Under the pieces are notes generated by a model. That model saw only the letters and a list, made by a program, of their open reading frames with translations, had not been told where the DNA came from and did no database searches. Shown here one piece after another: positions 16,847 to 24,825 of a stretch of 64,000 bases of DNA. The position numbers and the translations under genes are program-made. Position 1 is the first letter of the stretch; each line of letters starts with the position of its first letter. Origin of the DNA: Variovorax paradoxus B4 (GTDB lineage: Bacteria; Pseudomonadota; Gammaproteobacteria; Burkholderiales; Burkholderiaceae_C); assembly GCF_000463015.1 (NCBI RefSeq), contig NC_022247.1, forward strand, positions 4,836,001 through 4,900,000, written 5' to 3'.

Positions 16847-17632
16847 ATGGCAACCCACACTCCACCAACCGGAACGCCCGCCCCCGGCGACAGCTACGTG
16901 CAGTCGTTCGCGCGCGGGCTCCAGGTGATCCGCTCGTTCAGCGAAAGCGCGCCGCGGCAGACGCTCAGCGAGGTGGCAGCCGCCAGCGGGCTCACGCGGG
17001 CGGGCGCGCGGCGCATCCTGCTCACGCTGCAGACGCTGGGCTACGTGGTGAGCGACGGCAAGCTCTTCACGCTCACGCCGCGCATCCTCGACCTGGGCTT
17101 TGCGTATCTTTCTTCGATGCCGATCTGGAACCGCGCCGAGCCGGTGATGGAAGCGCTGGTGCAGCAGGTGCAGGAGTCCTGCTCGGCCGCGGTGCTGGAC
17201 GCCACCGACATCGTCTACGTGATGCGCGTTCCGACCAAGAAGATCATGCACATCAGCCTGGGCGTGGGCTCGCGGCTGCCGGCGTACTGCACCTCGCTCG
17301 GCCGGCTGCTGCTGGCCGACCTGGACGACGAAGAGGTGCGCGCGCGGCTCGAGGCCTCCGATCGCCAGGCGCTCACCAAGCACACGGTGACCGACGTGGA
17401 CGCCCTCATGGCCAAGGTGGCGCAGGCGCGCAGGCAGCAGTGGTGCCTGGTGAACCAGGAGCTGGAAGAAGGCCTGATCTCCGTGGCCGCGCCCATCGTC
17501 AACCGCCAGGGCCGCATGGTGGCCGCGCTGAACATCAGCGGACAGGCCAACCGCACCAGCGCCAAGGTGATGCAGGAGACGATGCTGCCGGCGCTGATGG
17601 ATGCCGCAAAGAAGGTCTCACAACTGCTGTAA
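16847..17632 (+). CDS. pcaR: IclR-family regulator of the beta-ketoadipate pathway (PcaR/PobR type)
   Basis: The 261-residue protein has the winged helix (TLSEVAAASGLTRAGARRILLTL, about residues 43-65) and an IclR effector domain with YCTSLGRLLLAD and the C-terminal VAAPIVNRQGRMVAALNIS. This close match to PcaR/PcaU/PobR proteins, plus divergence from pcaIJF, supports activation by beta-ketoadipate or a related acid. A ribosome site AGAGGA lies 10 bases upstream of the start. The effector is inferred, not visible. Confidence 0.9.
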   Translation: MATHTPPTGTPAPGDSYVQSFARGLQVIRSFSESAPRQTLSEVAAASGLTRAGARRILLTLQTLGYVVSDGKLFTLTPRILDLGFAYLSSMPIWNRAEPVMEALVQQVQESCSAAVLDATDIVYVMRVPTKKIMHISLGVGSRLPAYCTSLGRLLLADLDDEEVRARLEASDRQALTKHTVTDVDALMAKVAQARRQQWCLVNQELEEGLISVAAPIVNRQGRMVAALNISGQANRTSAKVMQETMLPALMDAAKKVSQLL

Positions 17633-17653
17633 AGAGAAAGCGGCCTCATCAAG

Positions 17654-17736
17654 TGCACCCGCGGAACCGGCTTTGCCGGGCCGCCGGGTGCGCCCCCACG
17701 TGGGGGGGAGGCGCCGAAGGCGCTTCGGGGGGCGTC
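17654..17736. repeat. Dispersed GC-rich intergenic repeat (copy 1)
   Basis: It holds inverted CCCCCACGTGGGGG and a conserved GGCCCGGCAAAGCCGGTTCC-like core on the minus strand. The same architecture reappears at 49227-49317. It fills the convergent gap between pcaR and the second Bug gene and ends directly at the Bug stop codon. It may act as a bidirectional terminator or a mobile repeat unit; similar elements are frequent in Variovorax-type genomes. Confidence 0.6.
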
Positions 17737-18753
17737 CTAAGCCTCTGAGTGGATGCCCTTCATGATGATCACGCCGCCCAGGCGCGTGGTGTCGGCGCGC
17801 ATGCGCTTGGCCAGCGCGTCGGGCGAACCGGGCTGCGCCTGCCAGCCGGTCTTCAGCAGCACCTGGCTCACTTCGGGCGAGCCGAGCACCTCGACCAGCA
17901 CGGCATTGAGCCTGGCGATGGCCGCGGGCTTCATGCCGGCGGGTGCGGCCAGCGCGGTCCAGATCTCGAGGTCGGCGCCGCGCACGTCGGCGTCGCGGAT
18001 CGTAGGCAGTTCGCTGGCCAGCGGGCTGCGCTCGGGCGAGGTCACACCGATGGCCTTGATCTTTCCCGACTTGATGTGCGGCATTGCCAGGCCGGGCGGC
18101 AGCAACGCCAGCTGGATCTCGTTGGCCAGCAGGCCGGCAATGACCTGCGGGTTGCCCGTATAGGGCTTGTGCTGCGCGGTGATGGCTGCGCGGCTCTTGA
18201 TGAGCTCCATGCCCAGGTGGCCCACCGTGCCCACACCCGGCGTGCCGTACTTGCCGCCGCTGCCGAGGTTGCGCACCCACAGCAGTTGTTCGGCCGATGT
18301 CTTGCCCGGGGCGTTGCCCGACACCACCAGCACCAGCGGCGCGGTGCCGATCATGCCGACCGGCGCAAAGTCTTTCTCGGGGTCGAAGCTCAGCTTGGGA
18401 TTGAGCAGCTTGGCAATGGTGAGATTGCCGTTGATCAGCGCGCCGATGGTGTGGTCGTCGGTCGCCTTGGCCACCTGGTCGGCCACGAGGTTCCCGCTGG
18501 CGCCGGGCTTGTTCTCGACCGTGACCGGCTGGCGCAGGATCTTCGACAGCGGCTCGGCGATGGCGCGGGCCGCGAGATCGGGCGATGCGCCGGCGGGAAA
18601 TCCCACCAGGATGCGAACCGGCTTGGTCGGCCAGGCGGAGTCGCCGCCGGCAGCGGCCGTGCCGGCGCGCTGGGCCCACGAACCGGGTGCAAAAAGCGAT
18701 GCGGCAACTGCTGCTGCGCCGCCTTCGAGCAAGCGGCGTTTGGTGATCTTCAA
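17737..18753 (-). CDS. Bug-family solute receptor with TTG start
   Basis: The 338-residue protein begins MKITKRRLLEGGAAAVAASLF, a signal peptide with twin arginines near the start. It has the Bug signatures RILVGFPAGASPDLAAR and VENKPGASGNLVAD. No ATG lies near the signal peptide; TTG 18753 is chosen because GGAG sits 5 bases upstream. It is monocistronic, convergent with pcaR. The ligand is unknown. The upstream region contains ATAACGTTAC (18811-18819), a copy of the motif found at the surface-attachment genes. Confidence 0.88.
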   Translation of the reverse strand: MKITKRRLLEGGAAAVAASLFAPGSWAQRAGTAAAGGDSAWPTKPVRILVGFPAGASPDLAARAIAEPLSKILRQPVTVENKPGASGNLVADQVAKATDDHTIGALINGNLTIAKLLNPKLSFDPEKDFAPVGMIGTAPLVLVVSGNAPGKTSAEQLLWVRNLGSGGKYGTPGVGTVGHLGMELIKSRAAITAQHKPYTGNPQVIAGLLANEIQLALLPPGLAMPHIKSGKIKAIGVTSPERSPLASELPTIRDADVRGADLEIWTALAAPAGMKPAAIARLNAVLVEVLGSPEVSQVLLKTGWQAQPGSPDALAKRMRADTTRLGGVIIMKGIHSEA

Positions 18754-18907
18754 GATGGCTCCAGAAAGAGTGGGAGGGAGTCCGGCAACATTGTTCACAT
18801 TGCACTTACATAACGTTACATGATCATGCTGCATTGCGCAAGCCATTGACCGCGTTGCAGGCAGGGCCCTGCCGCGACTTCTGCGCGCCGGTTCACCCCG
18901 GTTCGCG

Positions 18908-19627
18908 TCAGTTGAAGAGGCCCTGCTGCATTGCCTGATGAACCGCCTGCGTCCGCGACTTGACGCACAGCTTGCGGAAGATGTTCTTGGCGTGAAACTC
19001 GACGGTGTTCACGGAAAGAGACACGGACTCGGCGATCTGCCGGTTGCTCCAGCCCTGGGCAATCAGACGCAGCACTTTCAGTTCACGCGGCGACAGCAGC
19101 GGCTTGCCCCGCGCCGGGTTCTCAACGGCCGGCAGGGGCTGGATGGCGATCGGCTCCGGCCGGGCGGAGGCGGCAAACAAGCCGAGGATGCGGCGCGCCA
19201 CGCGCGGGTCCACCGGCGCGCCGCCGCGTTCGATGGCGCGCAGCAGGAACGCAAGTTCGGCATCGTCGGCTTCGGTCAGCAGGTAGCCCACCGCACCCGC
19301 GGCAATGGCGGAGGCCACCAGGCAGGCATCGTCGGTTTCCGACATGGCGATGGCCTCGATGTGTGGAAGATCCCTGCGCACGTGGCGGATCAATGCCGCG
19401 CCATCGCCATCCGGCCCATCCATGCCGACAAGCACGAACCTGAAGGCCTGCGCGGCCAGCATGGAGCAGGCCTCGGCCTGCGTCGACGCGATCGCCAGCT
19501 GCAAGCCCGGCGCAACCGTGGCAAGGATGCGCCGCATGCGCTCGGACACGCTCCGGCTGCCCTCGACGATGAGGGCGCCACCACGCATGCCGGCACCAGG
19601 GCCGCCGGGGAATATCGGATGGGACAC
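18908..19627 (-). CDS. LuxR/NarL-type regulator with degenerate receiver
   Basis: The 239-residue protein has a typical C-terminal LuxR helix-turn-helix (LSPRELKVLRLIAQGWSNRQIA, then SVNTVEFHAKNIFRKL). The N-terminal receiver fold is recognisable but lacks the key residues: the phospho-acceptor Asp position is Gly in VLVGMDGPDGDG, the usual Lys is Thr in GYLLTEAD, and the acidic pair is reduced to one Glu. It therefore cannot work by normal phosphorylation, like CsgD and VpsT. GTG 19627 is chosen; ATG 19588 is possible. It is divergent from the TPR/transpeptidase operon. Confidence 0.82.
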   Translation of the reverse strand: MSHPIFPGGPGAGMRGGALIVEGSRSVSERMRRILATVAPGLQLAIASTQAEACSMLAAQAFRFVLVGMDGPDGDGAALIRHVRRDLPHIEAIAMSETDDACLVASAIAAGAVGYLLTEADDAELAFLLRAIERGGAPVDPRVARRILGLFAASARPEPIAIQPLPAVENPARGKPLLSPRELKVLRLIAQGWSNRQIAESVSLSVNTVEFHAKNIFRKLCVKSRTQAVHQAMQQGLFN

Positions 19628-19978
19628 GCGCACTTTCTTTCGGCCGCACAAGGCGAGCCGAGATGGATGATCTTTGCCTTGAACACTGCATGAACGATGC
19701 CCGGCCGAAGCGCCGAAGGCGACGCTCCGCGCCGCGCCGCATGCAGTACTTTGTTTTCATTGGCGAACCGCGTGCACACCCGCTTCCCGGGGGCTGGGAA
19801 GGCGCGGCTGCAACCTCCGTTTGGGGCCCTGCGTTACGCATCGGCGGCTGCGCGCGTTACGTAGCGCGCCGCCGCCCCGCACGGCCATTTCGAGTGCCCG
19901 CACTGTGTCTGAAGGTTACTCCCCCACTTACAATCCCTGCCGCATCTTCCCTTCCCCCCACACGAGGTCTTGTCCGCA
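19628..19978. other. 351-base divergent intergenic region with GTTAC motifs
   Basis: This gap separates the LuxR-type regulator (leftward) from the TPR gene (rightward). It contains GTTAC at 19833-19837, 19856-19860 and 19915-19919, and a TACAAT -10-like box at 19929-19934 ahead of the TPR gene. I see no credible protein or RNA gene in it. Confidence 0.5.
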
Positions 19979-21166
19979 ATGCCCAAGAGCCCCCTGCCGC
20001 GCGCGCGCTTCAGCTTTTCTCCCACCGTGCGTGCCCTGCTCCTGGCCACCGCCTGTGGCATGGCATTGCCCGTGCTCGCCGCGGTAGAGCACGATGAAGT
20101 CGATCGGCTCATGCAAGCCGGCAAGCTCGACGAGGCCATGACCCGCGCTGATGCGTTCCTGAAGGACAAGCCGAAAGACCCGCAGATGCGCTTCCTGAAG
20201 GGCGTGATCCAGCTCGATACCGGCAAGCGCGCCGAGGCCATTGCCGCCTTCACCCAGCTCACGCAGGACGCGCCCGAACTGCCCGAGCCGTACAACAACC
20301 TCGCCGTCATCTACGCCAGCCAGAACCAGTTCGACAAGGCACGCGGCGCGCTCGAAAGCGCGATTCGCACCAACCCGAGCTATGCCACGGCGCAAGAGAA
20401 CCTCGGCGACGTGTATGCGCGGCTGGCCAGCCAGGCCTACAGCAAGGCGCTGCAACTCGACCAGAACAACACCGCGGTGCAGCCCAAGCTGGCGGTGATC
20501 CGCACCCTGTTCACGCCAACGCCGGCTGGCGGCAAGTCGGCCGCAATGGTGGCGGCGGCGACGCCCGAGGCAACGCCCCGTCCAGCGCCGGCCGCGAAGG
20601 CTGCAGCGCCCGCTCCGGCACCCGCGCCCGTCGCAAAGGCGCCTGCCGCGCCAGCGCCCACGCCTGCACCGGCGCCGGCACCCGTCAAGGCAGCGGCCCC
20701 CGCAGCAGCGCCGGCGCCCGTTGCGCCGCCGCCCACGGTGGTGGCCAAGGCACCCGAGGCTGCTCCGGTGCCAGCGGCGCCCGCGCCCGCGCCTGCGCCG
20801 GCACCGGCCGCTGCGTCCTCTTCCACCTCGACGGCCGAAGTCGAATCGGCCGTGCGCGGATGGGCTGCCGCATGGGCCGGCCAGGACATGGACCGCTACC
20901 TTGCCGCCTACGGCTCCGAGTTCAACCCCGGCGGCGGACAAAGCCGCAAGAGCTGGGAAGAAGAACGCCGTGCGCGCATCGTCGGCAAGTCGAGCATCAG
21001 CGTGAACATCGAGAACCTGGTGATCAGCGTCAACGGGCAGGCCGCAACCGCCAAGTTCCGCCAGATCTATCGCGCCGACAACCTCAACATCTCGAGCCGC
21101 AAGACGCTGGAGCTGCAGCGCGCCGGCAACCAGTGGCACATTCGCAAGGAAAGCGTCGGCGGGTAG
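19979..21166 (+). CDS. Secreted TPR protein with Ala/Pro linker and NTF2-like C-terminal domain
   Basis: The 395-residue protein has a signal peptide (to about residue 38), three to four TPR-like helical repeats (about 40-170), a roughly 100-residue linker made mainly of Ala and Pro, and a C-terminal domain (about 280-395) starting AVRGWAAAWAGQDMDRYLAAY, which resembles the NTF2/SnoaL-like fold. The same domain type ends the next protein. The stop shares one base with the next gene's GTG start, so the two are coupled. It probably acts in the periplasm as a partner of the transpeptidase. Confidence 0.82.
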   Translation: MPKSPLPRARFSFSPTVRALLLATACGMALPVLAAVEHDEVDRLMQAGKLDEAMTRADAFLKDKPKDPQMRFLKGVIQLDTGKRAEAIAAFTQLTQDAPELPEPYNNLAVIYASQNQFDKARGALESAIRTNPSYATAQENLGDVYARLASQAYSKALQLDQNNTAVQPKLAVIRTLFTPTPAGGKSAAMVAAATPEATPRPAPAAKAAAPAPAPAPVAKAPAAPAPTPAPAPAPVKAAAPAAAPAPVAPPPTVVAKAPEAAPVPAAPAPAPAPAPAAASSSTSTAEVESAVRGWAAAWAGQDMDRYLAAYGSEFNPGGGQSRKSWEEERRARIVGKSSISVNIENLVISVNGQAATAKFRQIYRADNLNISSRKTLELQRAGNQWHIRKESVGG

Positions 21167-22584
21167 TGGCAGATATCGTCCGGCGCAGCCGGCTTCGGCC
21201 CCCTTCGCTGCGGCGCAGCGCCAACATGCTTGCCGCGTTCATGACGGCATCGGCCCTGCTGCTGGCAACACCCGGCGCGGCCGCCGCATCGACCAAGCCC
21301 GCGAGCGCGAAAACCAGCAGCGCCAAGGCAAAGGCTGCGCACAGCCGCCCGGCCGCCAGGGAAGCCAAAGCCAGGACAAAAAAGGCTGCCGCGGCAGACG
21401 CAAGAACCGCCGCAGCCAAGGGCACTCCCCGCAACAAGGCGGCGGCTGCATCTTCCGCCGCAGCCATTCAGCAGGCCAGCAGCGCCGAAGCCCGCCTGAT
21501 CGCGGTCTACGAACTGTTCGGCCGCGGCCAGGCGCGGCCCGCGCTGGCCAAGGCCCGCGACCTGGTGCGGGACTATCCCAACTTTCAGCTCGCGCAGCTC
21601 GTCTATGCCGACCTGCTCGCCACGCAGGTGCCGCCCGCGCACGCCTTTTCCGACGCCACCGGCATCGCGCGGCTGCGCAGCGATCCGGCCATGGCCGATT
21701 TGCGCGAGGAATCCCGCCGGCGCCTGCAGGCCCTGCGCGACAGGCCGCCGGCCGGTACCGTGCCTTCGCAGTTCCTGGCGCTGTCCACGCGCAGCCGCTA
21801 TGCCATTGCGGTCGACGCCTCGCGCTCGCGGCTCTACCTGCTCGAGAACTCCGACAAGGGCCTGCAGCTGGTGGCCGACTACTACGTGTCGGTCGGCAAG
21901 TCGGGCATCGGCAAGGCCACCGAGGGCGATGCGCGCACGCCGCTGGGCGTTTACTACGTCACCAGCAGCCTCGACCCCAAGTCGTTGCGCGACTTCTACG
22001 GCGCCGGCGCGCTGCCCATCAACTACCCCAACCCCTACGACGTGCGGCGCGGCAAGACCGGCAGCGGCATCTGGCTACACGGCACCCCGCCCCAGCAGTT
22101 CTCGCGCGCGCCGCTGGCCAGCGACGGCTGCGTCGTCATGGCCAACCCCGACCTGAAGCAGCTGCTGCGCAAGGTGCAGATCGGCGCCACCCCCGTGGTC
22201 ACGGCGCCCAGCCTGCAGTGGATTTCGCGCCCGCAGGCCGAAAAGGAAGCCCAGACCTTCACCAGCGCAATTTCGGCCTGGAAAGATGCCAGGGCCAATG
22301 GCAATGAAGCGCAATTGAAGAAATTCTATTTGCCCGATTTCCAGCGCAACAGCAAGAAAAACATCGACGGTTTTTCGGTGCTCCACGACGAAGTGGAATA
22401 CGCCCAGGGCAAACGCGTGCAGTTCAAGGACATGTCCTTCCTGCATTGGCGCGACGGCGACGACACCATGGTCGCCACCTTCGGCGAAGTCTTCGAAGGC
22501 GAGAAAAGCGGGCGCACCAGGCGCCAGTACTGGCTGCGCCAAGGCAGCGAGTGGAAGCTTTTCCACGAAGAAATCCTCGGCTGA
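21166..22584 (+). CDS. YkuD-type L,D-transpeptidase
   Basis: The 472-residue protein begins with a signal sequence after GTG 21166, then an Ala/Lys-rich basic region. The catalytic YkuD domain (about 200-345) has the motif H-G...S-D-G-C in IWLHGTPP (His near 304) and LASDGCVVMAN (Cys near 321). An NTF2-like domain similar to that of the preceding protein ends it. L,D-transpeptidases form 3-3 peptidoglycan crosslinks or attach proteins to peptidoglycan. The domain order matches envelope-associated ErfK/YbiS/YnhG proteins fused to NTF2-like domains. ATG 21226 is an alternative start. Confidence 0.9.
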   Translation: MADIVRRSRLRPPSLRRSANMLAAFMTASALLLATPGAAAASTKPASAKTSSAKAKAAHSRPAAREAKARTKKAAAADARTAAAKGTPRNKAAAASSAAAIQQASSAEARLIAVYELFGRGQARPALAKARDLVRDYPNFQLAQLVYADLLATQVPPAHAFSDATGIARLRSDPAMADLREESRRRLQALRDRPPAGTVPSQFLALSTRSRYAIAVDASRSRLYLLENSDKGLQLVADYYVSVGKSGIGKATEGDARTPLGVYYVTSSLDPKSLRDFYGAGALPINYPNPYDVRRGKTGSGIWLHGTPPQQFSRAPLASDGCVVMANPDLKQLLRKVQIGATPVVTAPSLQWISRPQAEKEAQTFTSAISAWKDARANGNEAQLKKFYLPDFQRNSKKNIDGFSVLHDEVEYAQGKRVQFKDMSFLHWRDGDDTMVATFGEVFEGEKSGRTRRQYWLRQGSEWKLFHEEILG

Positions 22585-22668
22585 GACCCTCTCGGCAGCC
22601 GGGGTAGGTACCCCACAGGTGTGACTTTTTGCACGGACGCCACGCCTATCTTGGGCGTTATGCATTCA

Positions 22669-22949
22669 GTTACAACTCTCGTGCTACGTAACGCGTAACG
22701 ACTTTGTTCCCGTAACAAACGCCGTTCGAATGTTCCGCTGGCACGTAACGTTGTTCCCCCATTCATGGGATGCGCACACATCGTGTCAGAGGGAAAAATG
22801 TGTCTCAGGACTGTTACCTCTGCTCCCAAGCGTAGGTCTTCCTGAGGACGGCGAAGGGCTGGCCGCCTTCCTGCTTAGACCGTATGGCCTAGCACAGGAA
22901 GGCCTCGAACCCACGGGTTACGGTTGTTGATACACGGAGTTACGCTGTA
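22669..22949. promoter_or_regulatory. Motif-rich upstream region of the Tad locus
   Basis: The 416-base gap before flp carries eight copies of GTTAC or GTAAC: at 22669, 22688, 22695, 22712, 22745, 22813, 22917 and 22939. Chance predicts fewer than one. The copies at 22688 and 22695 form CGTAACGCGTAACG. Together with the promoter and the hairpin listed separately, this looks like a heavily regulated control region. I see no protein gene here. Confidence 0.6.
22865..22903 (+). other. Long stem-loop upstream of flp
   Basis: GCCTTCCTG (22865-22873) and CAGGAAGGC (22895-22903) form a perfect 9-bp stem; inside it TAG/CTA and CC/GG can pair around a GTAT loop. No T-run follows, so it is not a standard terminator. 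It lies about 50 bases upstream of the predicted flp transcription start and could be part of a longer leader RNA or an operator. Confidence 0.5.
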
Positions 22950-22953
22950 TAAC
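22924..22953 (+). promoter_or_regulatory. Predicted sigma-70 promoter of flp
   Basis: TTGTTG (22924-22929) and TATAAC (22948-22953) are separated by 18 bases. One GTTAC motif (22939) lies in the spacer, where a bound regulator would block or remodel the polymerase. Transcription would start near 22960, giving a leader of about 40 bases before the flp start codon. Confidence 0.5.
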
Positions 22954-23000
22954 ATCCACCTGGCCAGCCTCTCTTGTTAACACTTTTTTAAAGGGAAATC

Positions 23001-23189
23001 ATGCTTCGCTCTATTACTCGTTTTCTGCGCGATGAAGAAGGTGCTACTGCAATTGAATATGGAATTATTGCGGGGTTGATGGCTATTGTTTTGGCTGCAA
23101 TTTTCAGCAATACCGATGGGACTCTCGCCGCCGCACTTCGTGGCGTGTTTTCGCGAATTTCCACGACGCTGGGCGGCGCCGCTACTTAA
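23001..23189 (+). CDS. flp: Flp-type IVb pilin
   Basis: This 62-residue prepilin is the structural subunit of the Tad pilus. A short basic leader ends in DEEG, followed by the Flp motif ATAIEYGIIAGLMAIV; cleavage is expected after that Gly by the peptidase encoded next. AAGGGA gives a strong ribosome site. The gene is less GC-rich than its neighbours, which is common for abundant pilins. It heads the Tad cluster, and its upstream region is the most elaborate in the window. Confidence 0.95.
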   Translation: MLRSITRFLRDEEGATAIEYGIIAGLMAIVLAAIFSNTDGTLAAALRGVFSRISTTLGGAAT

Positions 23190-23193
23190 AACG

Positions 23194-23712
23194 TTGTCTC
23201 TGCACTTTCTCGCCGAGTCTTCATTTCTTGTCTGGTTGTTGTTTGTTGCCGTCTACGATTTCCGAAAGCGCCGCGTCCCCAATTGGCTGGTGCTTGGCGG
23301 GGCCGCGCTGGCCTTGGCAGCACTGGTTGTTGACCGGCAGCCTTTCGGACTTTCGTGGACTGCAGCCTTTCTGGGCGCAGCGATCGGGTTCGGATTTCTT
23401 CTGCTGTTTTATGTCCTCGGTCTCATGGGAGCAGGGGACGTGAAGTTCGCAGGCGCTCTCGGGCTTTGGGTGGGCTTGCCGGGCCTCATGCCGATCTGGA
23501 TCGCTGCGAGCTTGCTTGCCGGAGCCCACGGCGTGCTCTGGCTCGTATTGAAACGCTGGGCTGTTTTTCCCAAGGTTGCCGTGGCACTTAGGGGCCGATC
23601 GCAGGCCCCTGATGACATCGCGTCGTCAGGCATTCGCACGCGCTTCATCCCTTATGCGGCCTATCTCGCAATGGCCACTGCGGCATGGATTGTTTGGGGG
23701 CGACAGAGTTAG
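23194..23712 (+). CDS. tadV: Flp prepilin peptidase (TadV/CpaA)
   Basis: The protein is about 172 residues, an A24-family aspartic peptidase with several transmembrane helices. The two catalytic aspartates are in AVYDFRKRRVPNW and GLMGAGDVKF. It cleaves the Flp leader. No ATG is available near the N terminus; TTG 23194, five bases after the flp stop, is the most plausible start, though the ribosome site is weak and translation probably depends on coupling to flp. Confidence 0.88.
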   Translation: MSLHFLAESSFLVWLLFVAVYDFRKRRVPNWLVLGGAALALAALVVDRQPFGLSWTAAFLGAAIGFGFLLLFYVLGLMGAGDVKFAGALGLWVGLPGLMPIWIAASLLAGAHGVLWLVLKRWAVFPKVAVALRGRSQAPDDIASSGIRTRFIPYAAYLAMATAAWIVWGRQS

Positions 23713-23786
23713 CCGCTGCAATCTCTGTCTCGCAGGCCCTTCCCGTCCCACATGGTTGCTTGCTCCTCTTCTTCAGTCCGCCGCTC

Positions 23787-24776
23787 ATGATCAATCTCAC
23801 GAAAATAGTCGCCGCCATCCTCGTACTCCTGGCCCTCGCGCTCGGCGGCTATGCATGGATGCTTAGCCGCCAGCCCCCACCGCCGGTTGCCGTCGTACCG
23901 TCCGCAACCGCTCCCGGCAAGGCCGCCCAAGCGCAGACCTTTGCGGTGGTCGTCGCAGCCAAGCCGCTGCCTGCGGGCCAGGCAATTCCAGCCGACGCAC
24001 TTCGCATCGAGCACCTGACGATCAATCCCGCGGGCGCGTTCCAGGAGACTGCGCCGCTCGCAGGTCGTGTACCCGTGATCGACCTGGGCGAAGGCTCGCC
24101 GCTTCTCGAAGGCCAGCTCGTTTCCGGCCTGGCCCTGCGCGTCGCCGAAGGCGAGCGTGCCATCGCCATCAAGGCCGACGAGACCATGGGTGTGGGCAAC
24201 AAGGTCCAGCCCGGCGACTTCGTCGACGTGTTCCTGATGCTCAAGTCCGACAGCAAGGACATCGACCGCAGCCAGGCGCGCCTGCTCCTGTCGCGCAAGC
24301 GCGTGCTGGCCTACGGCAGTGCTTCCGTCGATGGCCTGCCATCCAAGATGGACAAGAACGGTGCCGCGCAGCAGCAGGCCCAGCGCGCCGAGTCAGCCCG
24401 GACGGCGGTGCTCGCAGTGCCGGTGGACGACATCAACCGGTTGACGCTCGCCGAGAACAGCGGCCGCTTGCTGCTGGCGCTGCGTAACCCCACCGACATG
24501 TCGGAACCCGATCCAAAGCTTTTTGCCGAGTTGCCCACCGCGCTGCAGCCGCTTCCGCCGAAAGCCGGCGAACCGCGCCGCCCACCGCTTGAAGGTCTGG
24601 ACCGCGCGCAGGCTGGCGTCACCACGGCCGACTTCGTGACCGGCGGCAAGCCGGGCGCCGTGCGCGCTCCGGCCGTCGCTTCTGCGCGGGTTGCGACGAC
24701 CGCCACTGGCGGAACACGCGGCGGGCTCAAGGTCGAAGTGATTCGCGGCGACCGTAGCGAAACCATCAACTACTGA
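23787..24776 (+). CDS. cpaB: Tad pilus assembly protein CpaB/RcpC
   Basis: The 329-residue protein begins with one transmembrane helix (MINLTKIVAAILVLLALALGG). A SAF domain follows (FAVVVAAKPLPAGQAIPADAL, about 60-130), then the conserved region VGNKVQPGDFVDVFLML typical of CpaB. It works in the periplasm with the secretin encoded by the next gene. The C-terminal about 80 residues are rich in Ala, Pro and Arg and are probably unstructured. Confidence 0.92.
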   Translation: MINLTKIVAAILVLLALALGGYAWMLSRQPPPPVAVVPSATAPGKAAQAQTFAVVVAAKPLPAGQAIPADALRIEHLTINPAGAFQETAPLAGRVPVIDLGEGSPLLEGQLVSGLALRVAEGERAIAIKADETMGVGNKVQPGDFVDVFLMLKSDSKDIDRSQARLLLSRKRVLAYGSASVDGLPSKMDKNGAAQQQAQRAESARTAVLAVPVDDINRLTLAENSGRLLLALRNPTDMSEPDPKLFAELPTALQPLPPKAGEPRRPPLEGLDRAQAGVTTADFVTGGKPGAVRAPAVASARVATTATGGTRGGLKVEVIRGDRSETINY

Positions 24777-24825
24777 TCAGCAAACAAGTGGCACGCCCAT
24801 GCACGCCACGCAGGAAACGAACACC

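Noticed and set aside
22739..22755. A sigma-54 promoter before flp (TGGCACG...TTGTT)
   Set aside because: The spacer is one base too long and the -12 box lacks the essential GC; the TGGCACG overlaps a GTAAC motif.
24786..24800. A sigma-54 promoter between cpaB and cpaC (TGGCACG...TGCAC)
   Set aside because: The gap between the two boxes is one base short, and the position is inside the Tad operon.
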